Source of the DNA: Leptolyngbyaceae cyanobacterium JSC-12
Lineage (GTDB): Bacteria > Cyanobacteriota > Cyanobacteriia > Leptolyngbyales > Leptolyngbyaceae
Length of the DNA stretch: 64,000 bases
Direction: 5' to 3'
Assembly: GCA_000309945.1 (NCBI GenBank)
Contig: CM001633.1
Location: 2,390,292 to 2,454,291, forward strand
In this document: in pieces, positions 11,001-19,888 of the stretch
Layout of the letters: every line of letters begins with the position of its first letter
Position numbering within the stretch: the first letter of the stretch is position 1
Made by a program: the position numbers and the translations under genes
Notes under the pieces: model-generated
Databases searched by the model: none
Told to the model about the DNA's origin: nothing
The model's input: the letters and a program-made list of their open reading frames with translations, nothing else

Positions 11001-12112
11001 CGCTGAATGGCACTTTAATCACCAGCCTACCTGGGCACAGTGCCCAAATTCGGAACCTTAGCTTTAGTCATCGGGATGGCTTATTACTTTCGGCAGGAGG
11101 CGATCGCGTGATTCGACGCTGGACACTCAACCGCCCCCTTCTTGCAACACTGCAAGCTCATTGGGCAAGAGTCTACAGTGTCTCGTTTTCTCCAGATGAT
11201 CAAATCCTGGCTTCAGCCGGAGCCGATAATACGATTCACCTTTGGGATCGTCAAGGGAACCCCCTGCGCCAGCTTAAAGGGCATCAAGGCATTGTGTGGT
11301 CAGTTGGCTTTAGTCCAGACAGTAAGCTTCTTGCCTCTGCCAGTTCCGACCATACGATTAAGCTATGGAACCGTAACGGGCAGTTACTCAAAACACTGGT
11401 TGGACATGCGGGGCCTGTCCATTCTGTGAAGTTCAGCCCAGATGGCAACCTGTTGGTTTCAGCCGGAGCCGATCAAACTGTACGGTTGTGGCGGCGGGAT
11501 GGCTTGCTTATTCGCATCCTGCAAAACTTCAACCGCGGGTTGCTCTCAGCCAGCTTTAGCCCCAACGGACGTAGCCTGGCTGTTTCCGGCTGGGATAATA
11601 CGGTTCAGCTAATGACCTTGCAGGGAAAAGTCATCACCCAACTGAAGGGTCACCAGGGATGGGTTTACAGCGTGATGTTTAGTCGGAATGGCAAGCACCT
11701 GTTGACTGCTAGCTACGACGGCACTGCAAAGATTTGGAGCCAAGATGGTCACCTTGTACAGACTTTGAGGGGACACGAAGATGGAGTAGTTGCTGCAGTG
11801 TTTAGCCATGACGAGCGCTTTATTGCTACGGCCAGTTATGACGGCACTGTAAAGCTGTGGAAGCAGGATGGCAGGCTAATTACAACGCTGCGGGGACATC
11901 GCGATCGCGTCAGTGATGTAAGCTTTAGCCAGGATGGTAACTTGCTAGCTACTGCCAGCGAAGATCAAACCGTCTTGCTTTGGAAGTTTGCGATTCAAGG
12001 AGAATTGGACAAGCTTCTGGCACGAAGCTGCGAGTGGACCCATGATTACTTGCAAACCCATGCCCAGATACTTACTGAGATTCAGACATTTTGCAAAACC
12101 CAGCCGCAATAG
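8036..12112 (+). CDS. Triple TIR domain - transmembrane - 14x WD40 protein
   Basis: Large predicted signalling or defence protein, 1358 residues from the ATG at 8036 (a GTG at 7985 would add 17 residues; TIR homology starts right after 8036). Domains in order: TIR1 (about 5-150, FISYGR), TIR2 (236-380, FISWAR), TIR3 (437-585, FVSYSR), one membrane helix (about 645-665), then 14 WD40 repeats (about 745-1318), enough for two seven-bladed propellers. Each TIR keeps the Glu of the SPxC-x2-E motif (E78, E308, E511), the position that is catalytic in NAD-cleaving TIR domains. Each TIR is followed by a similar ~60-residue module (hT-x-LL-x2-ALEW ... LLRG ... WL). TIR-WD40 proteins are known in cyanobacteria; substrate and trigger here are unknown. 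Confidence 0.93.
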   Translation: MNRFQDVFISYGRADSKFLAKKLNDRLIAQGLEVWFDFEDIPLGVNYQKQIDDGIEKADNFLFIISPHAVNSPYCALEVERALKQNKRIIPVLHIEQISHEIWQQRFPQGTAQQWESYQSQGKHSSFPNMHPEICKINWVYCREGVDDFEQSLQDLLAIFERDRVYVRQHTAFLAKALEWQHHHHEPQYLLIREERQQAETWLKTRFQDRQPPCIPTDLHCEFITESTKNANNLMTQVFISWARDDRALMEQFRRSLLRENLTVWVSKTDIQTGADFQQEINHGIEEADNVVYLISPAALKSPDCQQEIQYALSLNKRIIPLLIRFTDLNLIPSELRSLHFINFADNTTQAQHERDVAKLIKILNQDAGYYEEHKILLTKALKWDRQHRNPSILLRGYNLRHAEAWLKVAHHREQHHPIPLIEEFIQESLRQPEGVPLDVFVSYSRKDSEFARRLNDALQIHGKTTWFDQENIAAGSPDFQQEIYRGIENSDHFLFIISPSSIGSPYCFGEVDYATRLNKRIITVLAESVKLESLPPALATVQWIDFSRHDSAFDASFSTLLRTLDTDPEHLRTHTRLLVRALEWENRDRDESLLLRGSSLKEIQQWLLASPHKNPQPTRLQRDYVTASNATEIQRQRATLRLQRVGLGLISVASLAAIALGLTAYRQYQAANRSRIEAQKERIWAQTRTSEALFRSERPFEALLEAMHAGIEFKQFGIADDKLKSTVVTALQQAVFWVQENQRIGAHAGIIWDVDTSPDTKFIASASDDGSVKIWNQDGTLVNQIRSQQNDAFMAVAFSPNQQLLAVGGSSRNGTQGQAFLVRLGDKQQRILLGRQLAPVVGIAFSPNGQTIATASEDSMVRLWNVNGKLLKTLEGHNAPVRSVTFSPDGQLIATASDDRTIRLWSQNGTPIKTLIGHTAQVRSVSFSRDGKHLVSASWDETVRLWNRDGTPIRAIAGHGSLVNDAKFSQDGKTIASAGWDKTIKLWTLNGTLITSLPGHSAQIRNLSFSHRDGLLLSAGGDRVIRRWTLNRPLLATLQAHWARVYSVSFSPDDQILASAGADNTIHLWDRQGNPLRQLKGHQGIVWSVGFSPDSKLLASASSDHTIKLWNRNGQLLKTLVGHAGPVHSVKFSPDGNLLVSAGADQTVRLWRRDGLLIRILQNFNRGLLSASFSPNGRSLAVSGWDNTVQLMTLQGKVITQLKGHQGWVYSVMFSRNGKHLLTASYDGTAKIWSQDGHLVQTLRGHEDGVVAAVFSHDERFIATASYDGTVKLWKQDGRLITTLRGHRDRVSDVSFSQDGNLLATASEDQTVLLWKFAIQGELDKLLARSCEWTHDYLQTHAQILTEIQTFCKTQPQ

Positions 12113-12292
12113 TAGCGTTGGTCAAACAACTCAGATCGGTACTGGTCCGGGTGTTGAGTCACTCATGCTTTCTGACTTGCTTTTTCCTAACTGTTCTATC
12201 GCTACGGCTATAGTTTAAATTCCGAATTAAGAAAGAGGCGCAGCGCTGTAACTTCACGCTAAAAAAGAGAAAAGAGTAGTCAGGAGCGCTCT

Positions 12293-12637
12293 ATGCAACG
12301 GACGATACTCATGCTTGCTGGGACAGTTGTGGCTCTAGTCGGCTTCGTTCCTGTTAGTGTTGCCCAAAATCAGTCCTCATCACCGTCACCCGCTGAGCTA
12401 TTGGGGGTTCAAGAACGGTCTATTCAAAAAAACTCCAGACCTATGCCCCAAGTCATTCCCCCAGAATCAAACCAGGTCTCTGATTCCTCCGATAACCAAC
12501 TCTTGCTATACAGGATTGATCGCAATACACGGGTTGTGGTTGGTCCCAGTCGTAGCACTGCTCAACCAGGTGATTTCCCTAATACAGCTCCCGATAGAGA
12601 TAATAGACTGCAGCTACTCCTCGATTTAGATCAATAA
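12293..12637 (+). CDS. Small exported protein, unknown function
   Basis: 114 residues starting with a signal peptide (MQRTILMLAG..VSVAQ, likely cut after about residue 25), then a Ser/Pro/Gln-rich, probably disordered chain with no recognisable domain. An AGGAG seven bases before the ATG supports the start. It is separated by 180 bases from the TIR gene and by 14 bases from the next plus-strand gene, so the two small genes may form a unit. I do not recognise a family. Confidence 0.65.
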   Translation: MQRTILMLAGTVVALVGFVPVSVAQNQSSSPSPAELLGVQERSIQKNSRPMPQVIPPESNQVSDSSDNQLLLYRIDRNTRVVVGPSRSTAQPGDFPNTAPDRDNRLQLLLDLDQ

Positions 12638-12651
12638 CACGCTCAATTTCA

Positions 12652-13122
12652 ATGAATAAGCCACTGGATGAAGCGCGATCGCACGAATTGGCGCAACAGG
12701 TCAAAAGCAAAACAAAAGCGCCATTTGAGAATGCCCATCGAGCAGCACTAGCGGTTTCGGGAGCGCATTACGTTCAGGGCTTCCTGGTAGTGAAAAATCG
12801 TACTAAACCCCTGGAGCATGCCTGGATTGAGTTAGAAGATTGCATCCTCGATCCATCCTTTCCCTTCCTGAATCACTCGTCTGAGCAACTTTACTACTTC
12901 CCAGTGCAGCGCCTGACGGTAAAGCAACTCAAAACTGCGATCGAAGAAGCTAAAGAAGACTACCCAGATGATCCACCTTTGCCGATTTATGGAGCGGCTC
13001 CCTATGAATACTACGGAGATGTGATGCTCGGTGGTCGAGATTACCAGGAAGCTTTTGAAGCGGCTCAACGTCAATGTCAGGCGTTGAAATCTCCATCATC
13101 TGGAAACGGCAAACGGTTCTAG
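12652..13122 (+). CDS. Conserved hypothetical protein
   Basis: 156-residue cytoplasmic protein without signal peptide or membrane helix. It has a compact central part with the sequence HAWIELEDCILDPSF, suggestive of a small alpha/beta domain, and a Tyr/Pro-rich stretch (PPLPIYGAAPYEYYGD). I do not recognise a named family; codon use and composition are like the surrounding housekeeping genes. It follows the exported protein by 14 bases and ends three bases before the convergent kinase gene. Confidence 0.7.
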   Translation: MNKPLDEARSHELAQQVKSKTKAPFENAHRAALAVSGAHYVQGFLVVKNRTKPLEHAWIELEDCILDPSFPFLNHSSEQLYYFPVQRLTVKQLKTAIEEAKEDYPDDPPLPIYGAAPYEYYGDVMLGGRDYQEAFEAAQRQCQALKSPSSGNGKRF

Positions 13123-13125
13123 CTC

Positions 13126-14769
13126 CTAATGTAAATCAGCTTCCCAAACAGCAATATAAACGCGGTCTTTATCATTTCGTTCAATCACTCCTTTCAAGGC
13201 TCCCGTATTGAAAGTATATTGATTGGAATTTCGATTTCGCACATTGTTCAAGCCTTCTTCAATCGGTGCTGTGAGAGCACCATTGAGCATACTGTTCAGG
13301 GTATTTGCCATCACGGTGCGATCTACTGACTGCGCGAATGATGCCTCTGTTTGCCGTACCTTGTTTGTAGTCTTGTCGTACAAATAGGCAACTGTTACCT
13401 GGTCAGGTACAAGATCATACTGTACAGCTCGCGTATTTGCCCAAAATCCTTCTTTGGCTGTTGTGGGTTCGCCTAATTGTGTCTTAATGCTGTCAATTCC
13501 TGTACCAGTAGGATAACCAGGCACCGCTAGATCAGTTAGAGTTCCCTCCTCATCAGGAGTCGCTTCGGGTGGCACAGGTTCGGGGGAGAGAGAGGGAGTA
13601 GGGGAGGGGGAAACTACAACAGGTGGTGGTGCAGGAGTAGGAGATGTAATGGATGAGGGAGAAGGAGATATGGTAACCGTTGGTGAAGGTGAAGGCTTTA
13701 CCAAATTGGCAGAGTTGGATTGGGAATGATACCAGTAAGCTCCTAAAGCGGAGGCAGACGCACTGGCGATCGCAGCCATAGCCAGAAGAATGCCTAACCT
13801 GGGGCGAGATCGCTGAGGTGAGAGAGGAGGTTGTGGAGTGCTATACACCTCCGGCGTATAACCATTTGGGGCAACTGGGGGCATTGGTGGACTAATCGGA
13901 ACAGTTGCAGCCGTTTTGAGACTTGCTGGCTGAGCTGCGATGGGTGCACTGGTGGTCAGGTTATCCGGTAATAATCGCAGCCAATCCTCAACTGTCGCTG
14001 GGCGATACTGCACATCTAACGCCATCCCTCGCATAATTGCTTGATTCGTGGCTGCTGTAATATCGGGACGCAAATCTTTGGGAGCAGGCATGGGTTGGCG
14101 ATCGCGCAGAATCGAAGGCACTGGCACATGAGCCGTTAAGAGGGCGTAGAGCGTTGCCGCCAGCCCGTATACATCAGTTGCGGGAGTGCGCTGCGCCTGC
14201 GATAGATACTGCTCTGGCGGTGCATAACCAGTGGAAATGATACTGGTATGGGTTTGGGTTGCTCCCAAGGTAAATTCGCGAGCAATGCCAAAATCAATCA
14301 GAATAACTGTGCTTGTTCCTTGACGAAGAATAATGTTTTGAGGCTTGACATCTCGATGCAACAACCCATTCGTATGGACTACCTGGAGTGCTGCCCCAAT
14401 CTGCCGGATGTAGTGAATAGCTGTGGTTTCAGGCAAAGGTTGTTCGGGAAAAACAAGTTCTTCCAGGGTGCAGCCAGGAATATAATCCATTACTAAAAAG
14501 GGTATGCCATTCTCAATAAAAAAATCGCTGACCCGCACAATATTGGGATGGGTGCACAGTGCCAGTCTTCGCCCTTCATCCTGGAATTGTCGCTGTACAG
14601 CACTAAATTCTGCCTGCGGCTGACTGGATGGGTTCAGGGTCTTGATGACGACTGTTTGTTGCAGGTAATGATGAGTGGCTCGGAAGGTCACCCCAAAACC
14701 ACCTTCCCCTAGCACCTGATCAAGAGTATACTTGCCATCCTGTAACGATTTGCCGACCAACGAGTTCAT
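13126..14769 (-). CDS. Ser/Thr protein kinase (Hanks type) with membrane helix
   Basis: 547 residues from the ATG at 14769, which has GAGGAG 11 bases upstream (14781-14786); a GTG at 14781 overlaps that ribosome site and is less likely. Kinase domain about 8-270 with GEGGFG (glycine loop), VVIKTL (Lys), HRDVKPQN (catalytic loop) and IDFG (metal). Then a Pro-rich cytoplasmic linker, one membrane helix ([23 protein letters not shown] region, near 325-347), an S/P/T-rich spacer encoded by a purine-rich tract on the plus strand (13570-13625), and an extracytoplasmic C-terminal domain (about 405-547) of unknown role. Topology suggests a receptor kinase; signal unknown. Confidence 0.93.
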   Translation of the reverse strand: MNSLVGKSLQDGKYTLDQVLGEGGFGVTFRATHHYLQQTVVIKTLNPSSQPQAEFSAVQRQFQDEGRRLALCTHPNIVRVSDFFIENGIPFLVMDYIPGCTLEELVFPEQPLPETTAIHYIRQIGAALQVVHTNGLLHRDVKPQNIILRQGTSTVILIDFGIAREFTLGATQTHTSIISTGYAPPEQYLSQAQRTPATDVYGLAATLYALLTAHVPVPSILRDRQPMPAPKDLRPDITAATNQAIMRGMALDVQYRPATVEDWLRLLPDNLTTSAPIAAQPASLKTAATVPISPPMPPVAPNGYTPEVYSTPQPPLSPQRSRPRLGILLAMAAIASASASALGAYWYHSQSNSANLVKPSPSPTVTISPSPSSITSPTPAPPPVVVSPSPTPSLSPEPVPPEATPDEEGTLTDLAVPGYPTGTGIDSIKTQLGEPTTAKEGFWANTRAVQYDLVPDQVTVAYLYDKTTNKVRQTEASFAQSVDRTVMANTLNSMLNGALTAPIEEGLNNVRNRNSNQYTFNTGALKGVIERNDKDRVYIAVWEADLH

Positions 14770-14884
14770 GAGTGCGAACACTCCTCAAATTCACCTTTGC
14801 TTATCCAGGATAGCGAAGGACGCTGACGGTATTGTTTGGAGTGAAAGCAATGACTCCTTTTTCGGATGCCTCAAGCTATGTCCA

Positions 14885-16012
14885 CTAGAGTGGATAGGTC
14901 TGGAGGGTGTTGTTCAATAACAAAGTTGTGTGATTATCGATTAACTCTAGATGTCCCTCTGGGGTTATGGCGCTGTAACGTTCAAAATACTCGCGCACAG
15001 TAGTTGGAAAGTGAGGAAAGTGGAAAATCGCATCTCCGCTGGCAATGTCTGACCAGAAATTTCGGAGGTCAGGAATCAAGGCTTCCGCTTCGTCAGCAGA
15101 CAGGCTAAGTGGCGAATGGGTCAGCAACTGTCGTAGAAAAGGGGGGGATTGTAGTGCCAGGCGATCGCGGGAGACTTGCGGCAATTCCTGCCAACCGGGA
15201 ACTGAGGTAACTCGCTCCGAATGAATTGTGAGATAGTGCTGCTGATGGGAATTTACAGAATAATGCAGCAGGCGATAGGGATGGGGATAGCTAATGAGCG
15301 AGCCAGTTGTGATATCGTATAGTCCATCGTGATATGCCACATCCTGTACATGCAAATGCCCTGTGAAAACTAGTTGTACCCCTCCCTGCTGTAATGTTGT
15401 GCGTAACTCAGCCGCATTCTGCAAAAAGTATCGCTTCGCCAGGGGATGCCGTGCTTGATTGGGAAGATGCTCCACAATGTTGTGATGAATCATTACCAGT
15501 TTCAGGTCATCGGGAAACGCTGCCAATATGGCTTTTAACCACTCCAGTTGGAGCGTGTCTAATCGTCCAACCTGTTTTCCTGAACTGTCAAACTCAATCG
15601 AATTTAGCCCAATCAGGCGCACGCCTGGCAATAAAGCTTGAGTGTAATAAAGTTGATGAGAGTCCTGGTAGCCGAATGCCCGGTAATAATGGGGAAAGTC
15701 CTCTGGGGCGATCGCCGCTGCATCTCCCAGGGTCTGAGGCAAGTCGTGATTTCCCGGAATCACGTAAGCTGGGTAGGGAAGTTTTGCCAAGCGATCGGCT
15801 AACCAGGCGTGATTTTCTGGCTCACCGTGCTGGGTTAAATCTCCTGGCAGCAGCAAAAAATCCAACTTTAACTGACTGAGACGGTCTAAGATGACTTCTA
15901 GAGCAGGAATGCTGATTTCAACCAGATGCACTCGATTAGGATGCTCCCAAACAGTGTGAGGCAACGCGATATGTAGGTCGCTAATAATTGCAAATCGAAA
16001 ATCCAGACTCAT
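14885..16012 (-). CDS. Calcineurin-like metallophosphoesterase
   Basis: 375-residue cytoplasmic phosphoesterase. All dinuclear-metal motifs are present: D12-L-H14 (SDLH), GDLTQHG, GNHD, MIHHN and GHLH. This order (D-x-H, GD, GNH[DE], H, GHxH) is that of the class III cyclic nucleotide phosphodiesterase/calcineurin superfamily; the GDLTQHGEP segment resembles CpdA-type enzymes, so cAMP hydrolysis is a possibility, but the substrate is not fixed by sequence. A C-terminal extension of about 100 residues is without recognised domain. Divergent from the exported protein at 16136, with only 123 bases between them. Confidence 0.88.
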   Translation of the reverse strand: MSLDFRFAIISDLHIALPHTVWEHPNRVHLVEISIPALEVILDRLSQLKLDFLLLPGDLTQHGEPENHAWLADRLAKLPYPAYVIPGNHDLPQTLGDAAAIAPEDFPHYYRAFGYQDSHQLYYTQALLPGVRLIGLNSIEFDSSGKQVGRLDTLQLEWLKAILAAFPDDLKLVMIHHNIVEHLPNQARHPLAKRYFLQNAAELRTTLQQGGVQLVFTGHLHVQDVAYHDGLYDITTGSLISYPHPYRLLHYSVNSHQQHYLTIHSERVTSVPGWQELPQVSRDRLALQSPPFLRQLLTHSPLSLSADEAEALIPDLRNFWSDIASGDAIFHFPHFPTTVREYFERYSAITPEGHLELIDNHTTLLLNNTLQTYPL

Positions 16013-16135
16013 GATTCCAATCTACCGCGAACTGGGAAAGGGAAGAATGAGATCGAAACTAATGGCTCATCAAAAACGACAAAGCAAAAAGAGTTTCCAT
16101 AACTGCTCTTGCACCTTACCCTTTGAAAGAACTAC

Positions 16136-16726
16136 ATGAATATGCAACTCACTGCTAAAGCCTGCGCTTCTGCTCTACTCGGAAGTCTTTTGCTAGGAGG
16201 GACAATTCTGATCACTCCTGCTGCTCAAGCTCAGCAAACAGTTCCATCTGTCCCCACTGCTGCAACTGCTCAATGGAAACCGTTTACGCCTGCGAAGGGT
16301 GGCTTTACGATTACGATGCCTGGTCAGCCAACTGAACGCACTCAAACCCTTGATACCCCAGCGGGCAATATCAGTACTTATTTCTATAGCAGCAGTTCCA
16401 ACGGTGGAAAAGTAAACTACACCGTCTCATACGTGGATCTACCAAAAGGGGTTAGTGAAATGCCTGCCAATTTGCTGCTAGAAGCGATCGCTAGTGGGTT
16501 AACTGGGGATGAGCGAGTGAAGGTATTGAGCGAAAAGGTGATTACTCTAGACAATCACCCTGGACGTGAGTTTAAGATCGAAAGCCCAACTAAATCGATC
16601 GTTCGACACCGAGCCTATCTTGTTAACCAGCGGGTTTATCAAGTGGTTGCAGAAGTTCCAGCCGCTGAGGAATCAACTCTGGGCAAGGAGGTTGAACGGT
16701 TTTTGGAGTCATTTAAGTTGCAATAG
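16136..16726 (+). CDS. Exported protein of unknown function
   Basis: 196 residues with a clear signal peptide (cleavage probably after QAQ near residue 33). The mature part has a PFTPAKGGFTITMPGQPTE opening and alternating beta strands (ISTYFYSS, VNYTVSYVDLP), followed by a helix and a final VERFLESFKLQ. This layout is common in secreted cyanobacterial proteins; weak resemblance to PsbP-like or DUF1795-type folds is only an impression. Second ATG two codons downstream. Stop 59 bases before trmB. Confidence 0.72.
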   Translation: MNMQLTAKACASALLGSLLLGGTILITPAAQAQQTVPSVPTAATAQWKPFTPAKGGFTITMPGQPTERTQTLDTPAGNISTYFYSSSSNGGKVNYTVSYVDLPKGVSEMPANLLLEAIASGLTGDERVKVLSEKVITLDNHPGREFKIESPTKSIVRHRAYLVNQRVYQVVAEVPAAEESTLGKEVERFLESFKLQ

Positions 16727-16785
16727 GGACTTAGCATCGCTAAACCCGCACCGACAATTAATCAGATTATTCTAGAGGTTCAGTC

Positions 16786-17436
16786 TTGCCAATTGTTCGC
16801 GTTCGAGAACACGTCAATCCCCTCAGCAAAAAGTATCAAATTGCCGCCACCCCTCCTGACTGGCAAACTATTTACACAGATATTACGCGCCCATTGCATC
16901 TGGATATTGGTTGTGGCAAAGGGCGGTTTTTGCTGGAAATGGCACAGCGCCAACCTGATTGGAATTACCTGGGTTTGGAGATTCGAGAACCACTAGTGGA
17001 GCAAGCCAATCAATGGCGGATGGCGGCAAATCTGTCCAATTTGTACTATTTATTCTGCAACGCCAATAATTCTCTGCGCCCATTGCTGAATTCTTTGCCA
17101 TCTGATGTGTTGCATGTGGTAACGATTCAATTTCCAGATCCCTGGTTCAAACGTCGGCATCAAAAACGGCGAGTGGTGCAGCCAGAGCTTGTGGCAGATT
17201 TGTCTGAGTTTTTGGTGGAGGGTGGCACAGTGTTTATTCAGTCGGATGTGGAGGAAGTGGCACTGGAGATGCGCGATCGCTTTGATGAACACCCAGCTTT
17301 CATCCGGCAGCACATGGATTGGCTCTCTACTAACCCAATGCCAGTGCAGACCGAACGAGAATTGCTGGTGCTGTCGTTTCATGATCCGGTGTATCGCGCC
17401 ATTTACACCCACGATCGCAGCCACATCCGGAGTTGA
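16786..17436 (+). CDS. trmB: TrmB, tRNA (guanine-46-N7) methyltransferase
   Basis: Methylates N7 of G46 in the variable loop of tRNA using SAM. 216 residues. SAM motif LDIGCGKGRFL and the family signature QFPDPWFKRRHQKRR are clear. The start is a TTG at 16786, preceded by AGAGG (16774-16778) seven bases upstream; no ATG fits the conserved N-terminus. Its 3' end overlaps the convergent mannosyltransferase gene by 34 bases. Confidence 0.93.
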   Translation: MPIVRVREHVNPLSKKYQIAATPPDWQTIYTDITRPLHLDIGCGKGRFLLEMAQRQPDWNYLGLEIREPLVEQANQWRMAANLSNLYYLFCNANNSLRPLLNSLPSDVLHVVTIQFPDPWFKRRHQKRRVVQPELVADLSEFLVEGGTVFIQSDVEEVALEMRDRFDEHPAFIRQHMDWLSTNPMPVQTERELLVLSFHDPVYRAIYTHDRSHIRS

Positions 17437-18941
17437 AATTCCATCGGTGACAGCGGTAACCCCAGATAAATTGGCATCCAGAAAACGAATGCCAACCCTA
17501 CTAGCCCTATCACAATCATGCCGATATAGCGTAGATCAGAGCGATCACTTCCCAGCCAGCGATCCACCAACCACGCCAATGCCAGACTGGCAAACACAGA
17601 TGCCCCCATGTAGTGATACAGAAAAATGCAGCGGGCTACCCGTACCCAGGGCAGCAGATTGGCTAGATAGTTAACCGCCAGAAATAACACTAACCATTGT
17701 TCTGCCGGACTTACTCCCCAGATGGATGTTGCAAACAGGGTGAAAGAGCGAGACTGCGAGGAACGACGCTGTTCGATCACGAGTTGAACCATTAACCCCA
17801 GCGCCAGTGCCAGAACTAGCGCAATCGCTAGTGTGGAGAACCACCACAAAAATGGATTGCCCATCGCATGCACATCGTAAATCACCTTTTCTGCTGAAAG
17901 CGGCGGCAACACATGTTCTGAAGGGAGCGGATCGCCCTTGCCCGTAATCCGATAAAAATACGCCACAGGTCGCCACATTACTAACCAGCTATACCAGTTA
18001 GAGCAGTAAGGATGCACATCAGGACCACTACCCACACGATTGTGGTAGCTCAAAATTTCACCCTGGAGCGCCCAAAAGTCTTGCCAGAACCCCATTTTTG
18101 CGTTCAGCCGCAGATGGGGAATCCAGGTAAAGGCATAGGTGAGAAATGGGATAGCTCCCAGATAACCTCCAACCTGCCACCAGCGAAGTTGCAACAGTTT
18201 TTGTAACGGGGTTTGACATAAAGTTTCTGCTGATTCCGTGGCTAGATCCCGGTCAGGATGCAGATGGCGATCGCGCTGCTGGAGCCAATGCAATCCCTGA
18301 GCTAAAATCCATAACCCGTAGGCTCCTAGCAAAAACCACAGCCCATTCCATTTGATAGCAACAGCAGATCCAAAACCCATCCCCGCTAAAATCAGCCAGC
18401 CCACACGATTCACCCCCCGGCAGTTAAGTGCTAGCAGCAAACACCACCAACCCACTAATCCCAAAATCACCAGGTATACATTGTTCAGGGCATAGCGCGA
18501 CTCGACTAAAAACAATCCATCCAGTGCAGCGAATACCCCAGCAATCAGGGCATAGCTCCGCCGCTGCAAAAGTTGATAGGCAATGCCTGCGCTTACTAGC
18601 GGGATGAAGCCTCCCACCAGAGCATTGATCCAGCGGTAGGTCCATGGAGCATATAGCCCACCAGTTAAGCCATTTTTGACTGCTTGACCGAATGGCAATT
18701 GATTTCCCAGCCACATTCCTACCGCAATGATGTATTTGCTCAGGGGTGGATGCCCATCGAAGAATCGTGTTTGGCTAAGGTAGTTGTGAGCAAATTTGGC
18801 GTAATACACTTCGTCGAATACCAGAGTATTGAAGCGATCGAGTCCCCAAAACCGCAGCGTTAAGGAGAAACCTAGCAGTCCAATCATGCTCACGCCAAAC
18901 CAGGGAAATGAAGATTTAGATGGCTTGTGGAACGAAGTCAT
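17403..18941 (-). CDS. PMT-family glycosyltransferase (dolichyl-phosphate-mannose type)
   Basis: Polytopic membrane glycosyltransferase of the GT39/PMT superfamily, which transfers mannose from a polyprenyl phosphate to proteins on the periplasmic face. 512 residues from the ATG at 18941; longer frames upstream add a Ser/His-rich segment without homology. About ten membrane helices. Family marks: FDEVYY (acidic catalytic motif of the first loop) and FDGHPPLSKY. Cyanobacteria have such PMT homologues; the protein acceptor is unknown. Convergent overlap with trmB; divergent from lepB with about 90 bases that contain a purine-rich low-complexity tract. Confidence 0.9.
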   Translation of the reverse strand: MTSFHKPSKSSFPWFGVSMIGLLGFSLTLRFWGLDRFNTLVFDEVYYAKFAHNYLSQTRFFDGHPPLSKYIIAVGMWLGNQLPFGQAVKNGLTGGLYAPWTYRWINALVGGFIPLVSAGIAYQLLQRRSYALIAGVFAALDGLFLVESRYALNNVYLVILGLVGWWCLLLALNCRGVNRVGWLILAGMGFGSAVAIKWNGLWFLLGAYGLWILAQGLHWLQQRDRHLHPDRDLATESAETLCQTPLQKLLQLRWWQVGGYLGAIPFLTYAFTWIPHLRLNAKMGFWQDFWALQGEILSYHNRVGSGPDVHPYCSNWYSWLVMWRPVAYFYRITGKGDPLPSEHVLPPLSAEKVIYDVHAMGNPFLWWFSTLAIALVLALALGLMVQLVIEQRRSSQSRSFTLFATSIWGVSPAEQWLVLFLAVNYLANLLPWVRVARCIFLYHYMGASVFASLALAWLVDRWLGSDRSDLRYIGMIVIGLVGLAFVFWMPIYLGLPLSPMEFQLRMWLRSWV

Positions 18942-19031
18942 AACAAGGGGATGAGGAAGTGGGGATGTGGGGGAGAAATAGTGATATTTGATGCGCGCAG
19001 CCGTTGCATTCAAACCCGTACACTTGCGAGA

Positions 19032-19628
19032 ATGAAGCGTATGACTTCTGAAAAAACTTCTGAGCAACCCGCAAGCACGGCAAACCCATCTGTTAAATCT
19101 CCTGCCAAAATTTGGTGGGATAATTTTCAGGCTCTGTTAACTGCGTTGATTTTAGCGCTGCTGATCCGGTTATTTGTGGCAGAACCGCGATTTATTCCGT
19201 CTGATTCTATGGTGCCGACTCTGGCGGTGGGCGATCGCCTTGTGGTAGAGAAAGTCTCTTATCGCTTTCATCCACCGGAATTTGGTGACATTGTGGTGTT
19301 CGACCCGCCACCCCATCTACAAGAATTCGGCTTTAAGAAAGATCAGGCATTCATCAAGCGGATTATTGCTCAGCCTGGGCAGACAGTGCAGGTATCAGGT
19401 GGCAAGGTGTATGTCGATAACCGTCCTTTAGTGGAACCGTACATTGCTGCTGCACCAGATTATGTACTGCCAGCTGTTGAAGTGCCTCCAGGTCAGTACT
19501 TTGTGATGGGTGATAATCGCCCTAACAGCAATGATTCGCACGTTTGGGGGTTTTTGCCTGCCAATTACATCATCGGTCGCGCCTGCTTTCGGTTTTATCC
19601 GTTTGATCGCATTGGACTCGTTAAATAG
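19032..19628 (+). CDS. lepB: LepB, signal peptidase I
   Basis: Membrane-bound serine protease that removes signal peptides from exported proteins. From the ATG at 19032 it has 198 residues: a cytoplasmic N-terminus, one membrane helix (about 33-50), catalytic Ser59 in PSDSMVPTL and catalytic Lys109 in FIKRII, and the C-terminal GDNRPNSNDSHVWG box. A second ATG at 19041 gives MTSEKT.. and is equally possible; the frame is open further up to 18927 but that part is encoded by a repeat-like tract. Confidence 0.94.
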   Translation: MKRMTSEKTSEQPASTANPSVKSPAKIWWDNFQALLTALILALLIRLFVAEPRFIPSDSMVPTLAVGDRLVVEKVSYRFHPPEFGDIVVFDPPPHLQEFGFKKDQAFIKRIIAQPGQTVQVSGGKVYVDNRPLVEPYIAAAPDYVLPAVEVPPGQYFVMGDNRPNSNDSHVWGFLPANYIIGRACFRFYPFDRIGLVK

Positions 19629-19657
19629 TTGGTTAGATGCCCCAGGGTTGTGCAAAC

Positions 19658-19888
19658 TCAGGATTGTCTAAGCTTAACAGGGGGTAATTGGTGCAAAGAG
19701 GGTAGCTGAATGTTGTCTTGGGCTTCGCGCTGAATGCGTCCAGTTTCTAGAGCTTCGTAGAGTGCTTCTAGTGAGTTGAGATCACTTTTGCGATAACTTT
19801 TGAGGGCAAGCACCTGGCGAATCAGTCCTTCAGATTCAACACTCAAATACCCTGTTTGGAATGCAGACTTTACAAGAGCAGAAATCAT
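19658..19888 (-). CDS. Small conserved cyanobacterial protein, unknown function
   Basis: 76 residues, MISALVKSAFQTGYLSVESE at the start, mostly helical, with no membrane segment. I recall near-identical N-termini in many cyanobacterial genomes as unnamed proteins; no function is known to me. No clear ribosome-binding site. Convergent with lepB (29 bases apart). A perfect CRP-type palindrome lies 107 bases upstream of its start, which suggests cAMP-dependent control of this gene. Confidence 0.75.
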   Translation of the reverse strand: MISALVKSAFQTGYLSVESEGLIRQVLALKSYRKSDLNSLEALYEALETGRIQREAQDNIQLPSLHQLPPVKLRQS

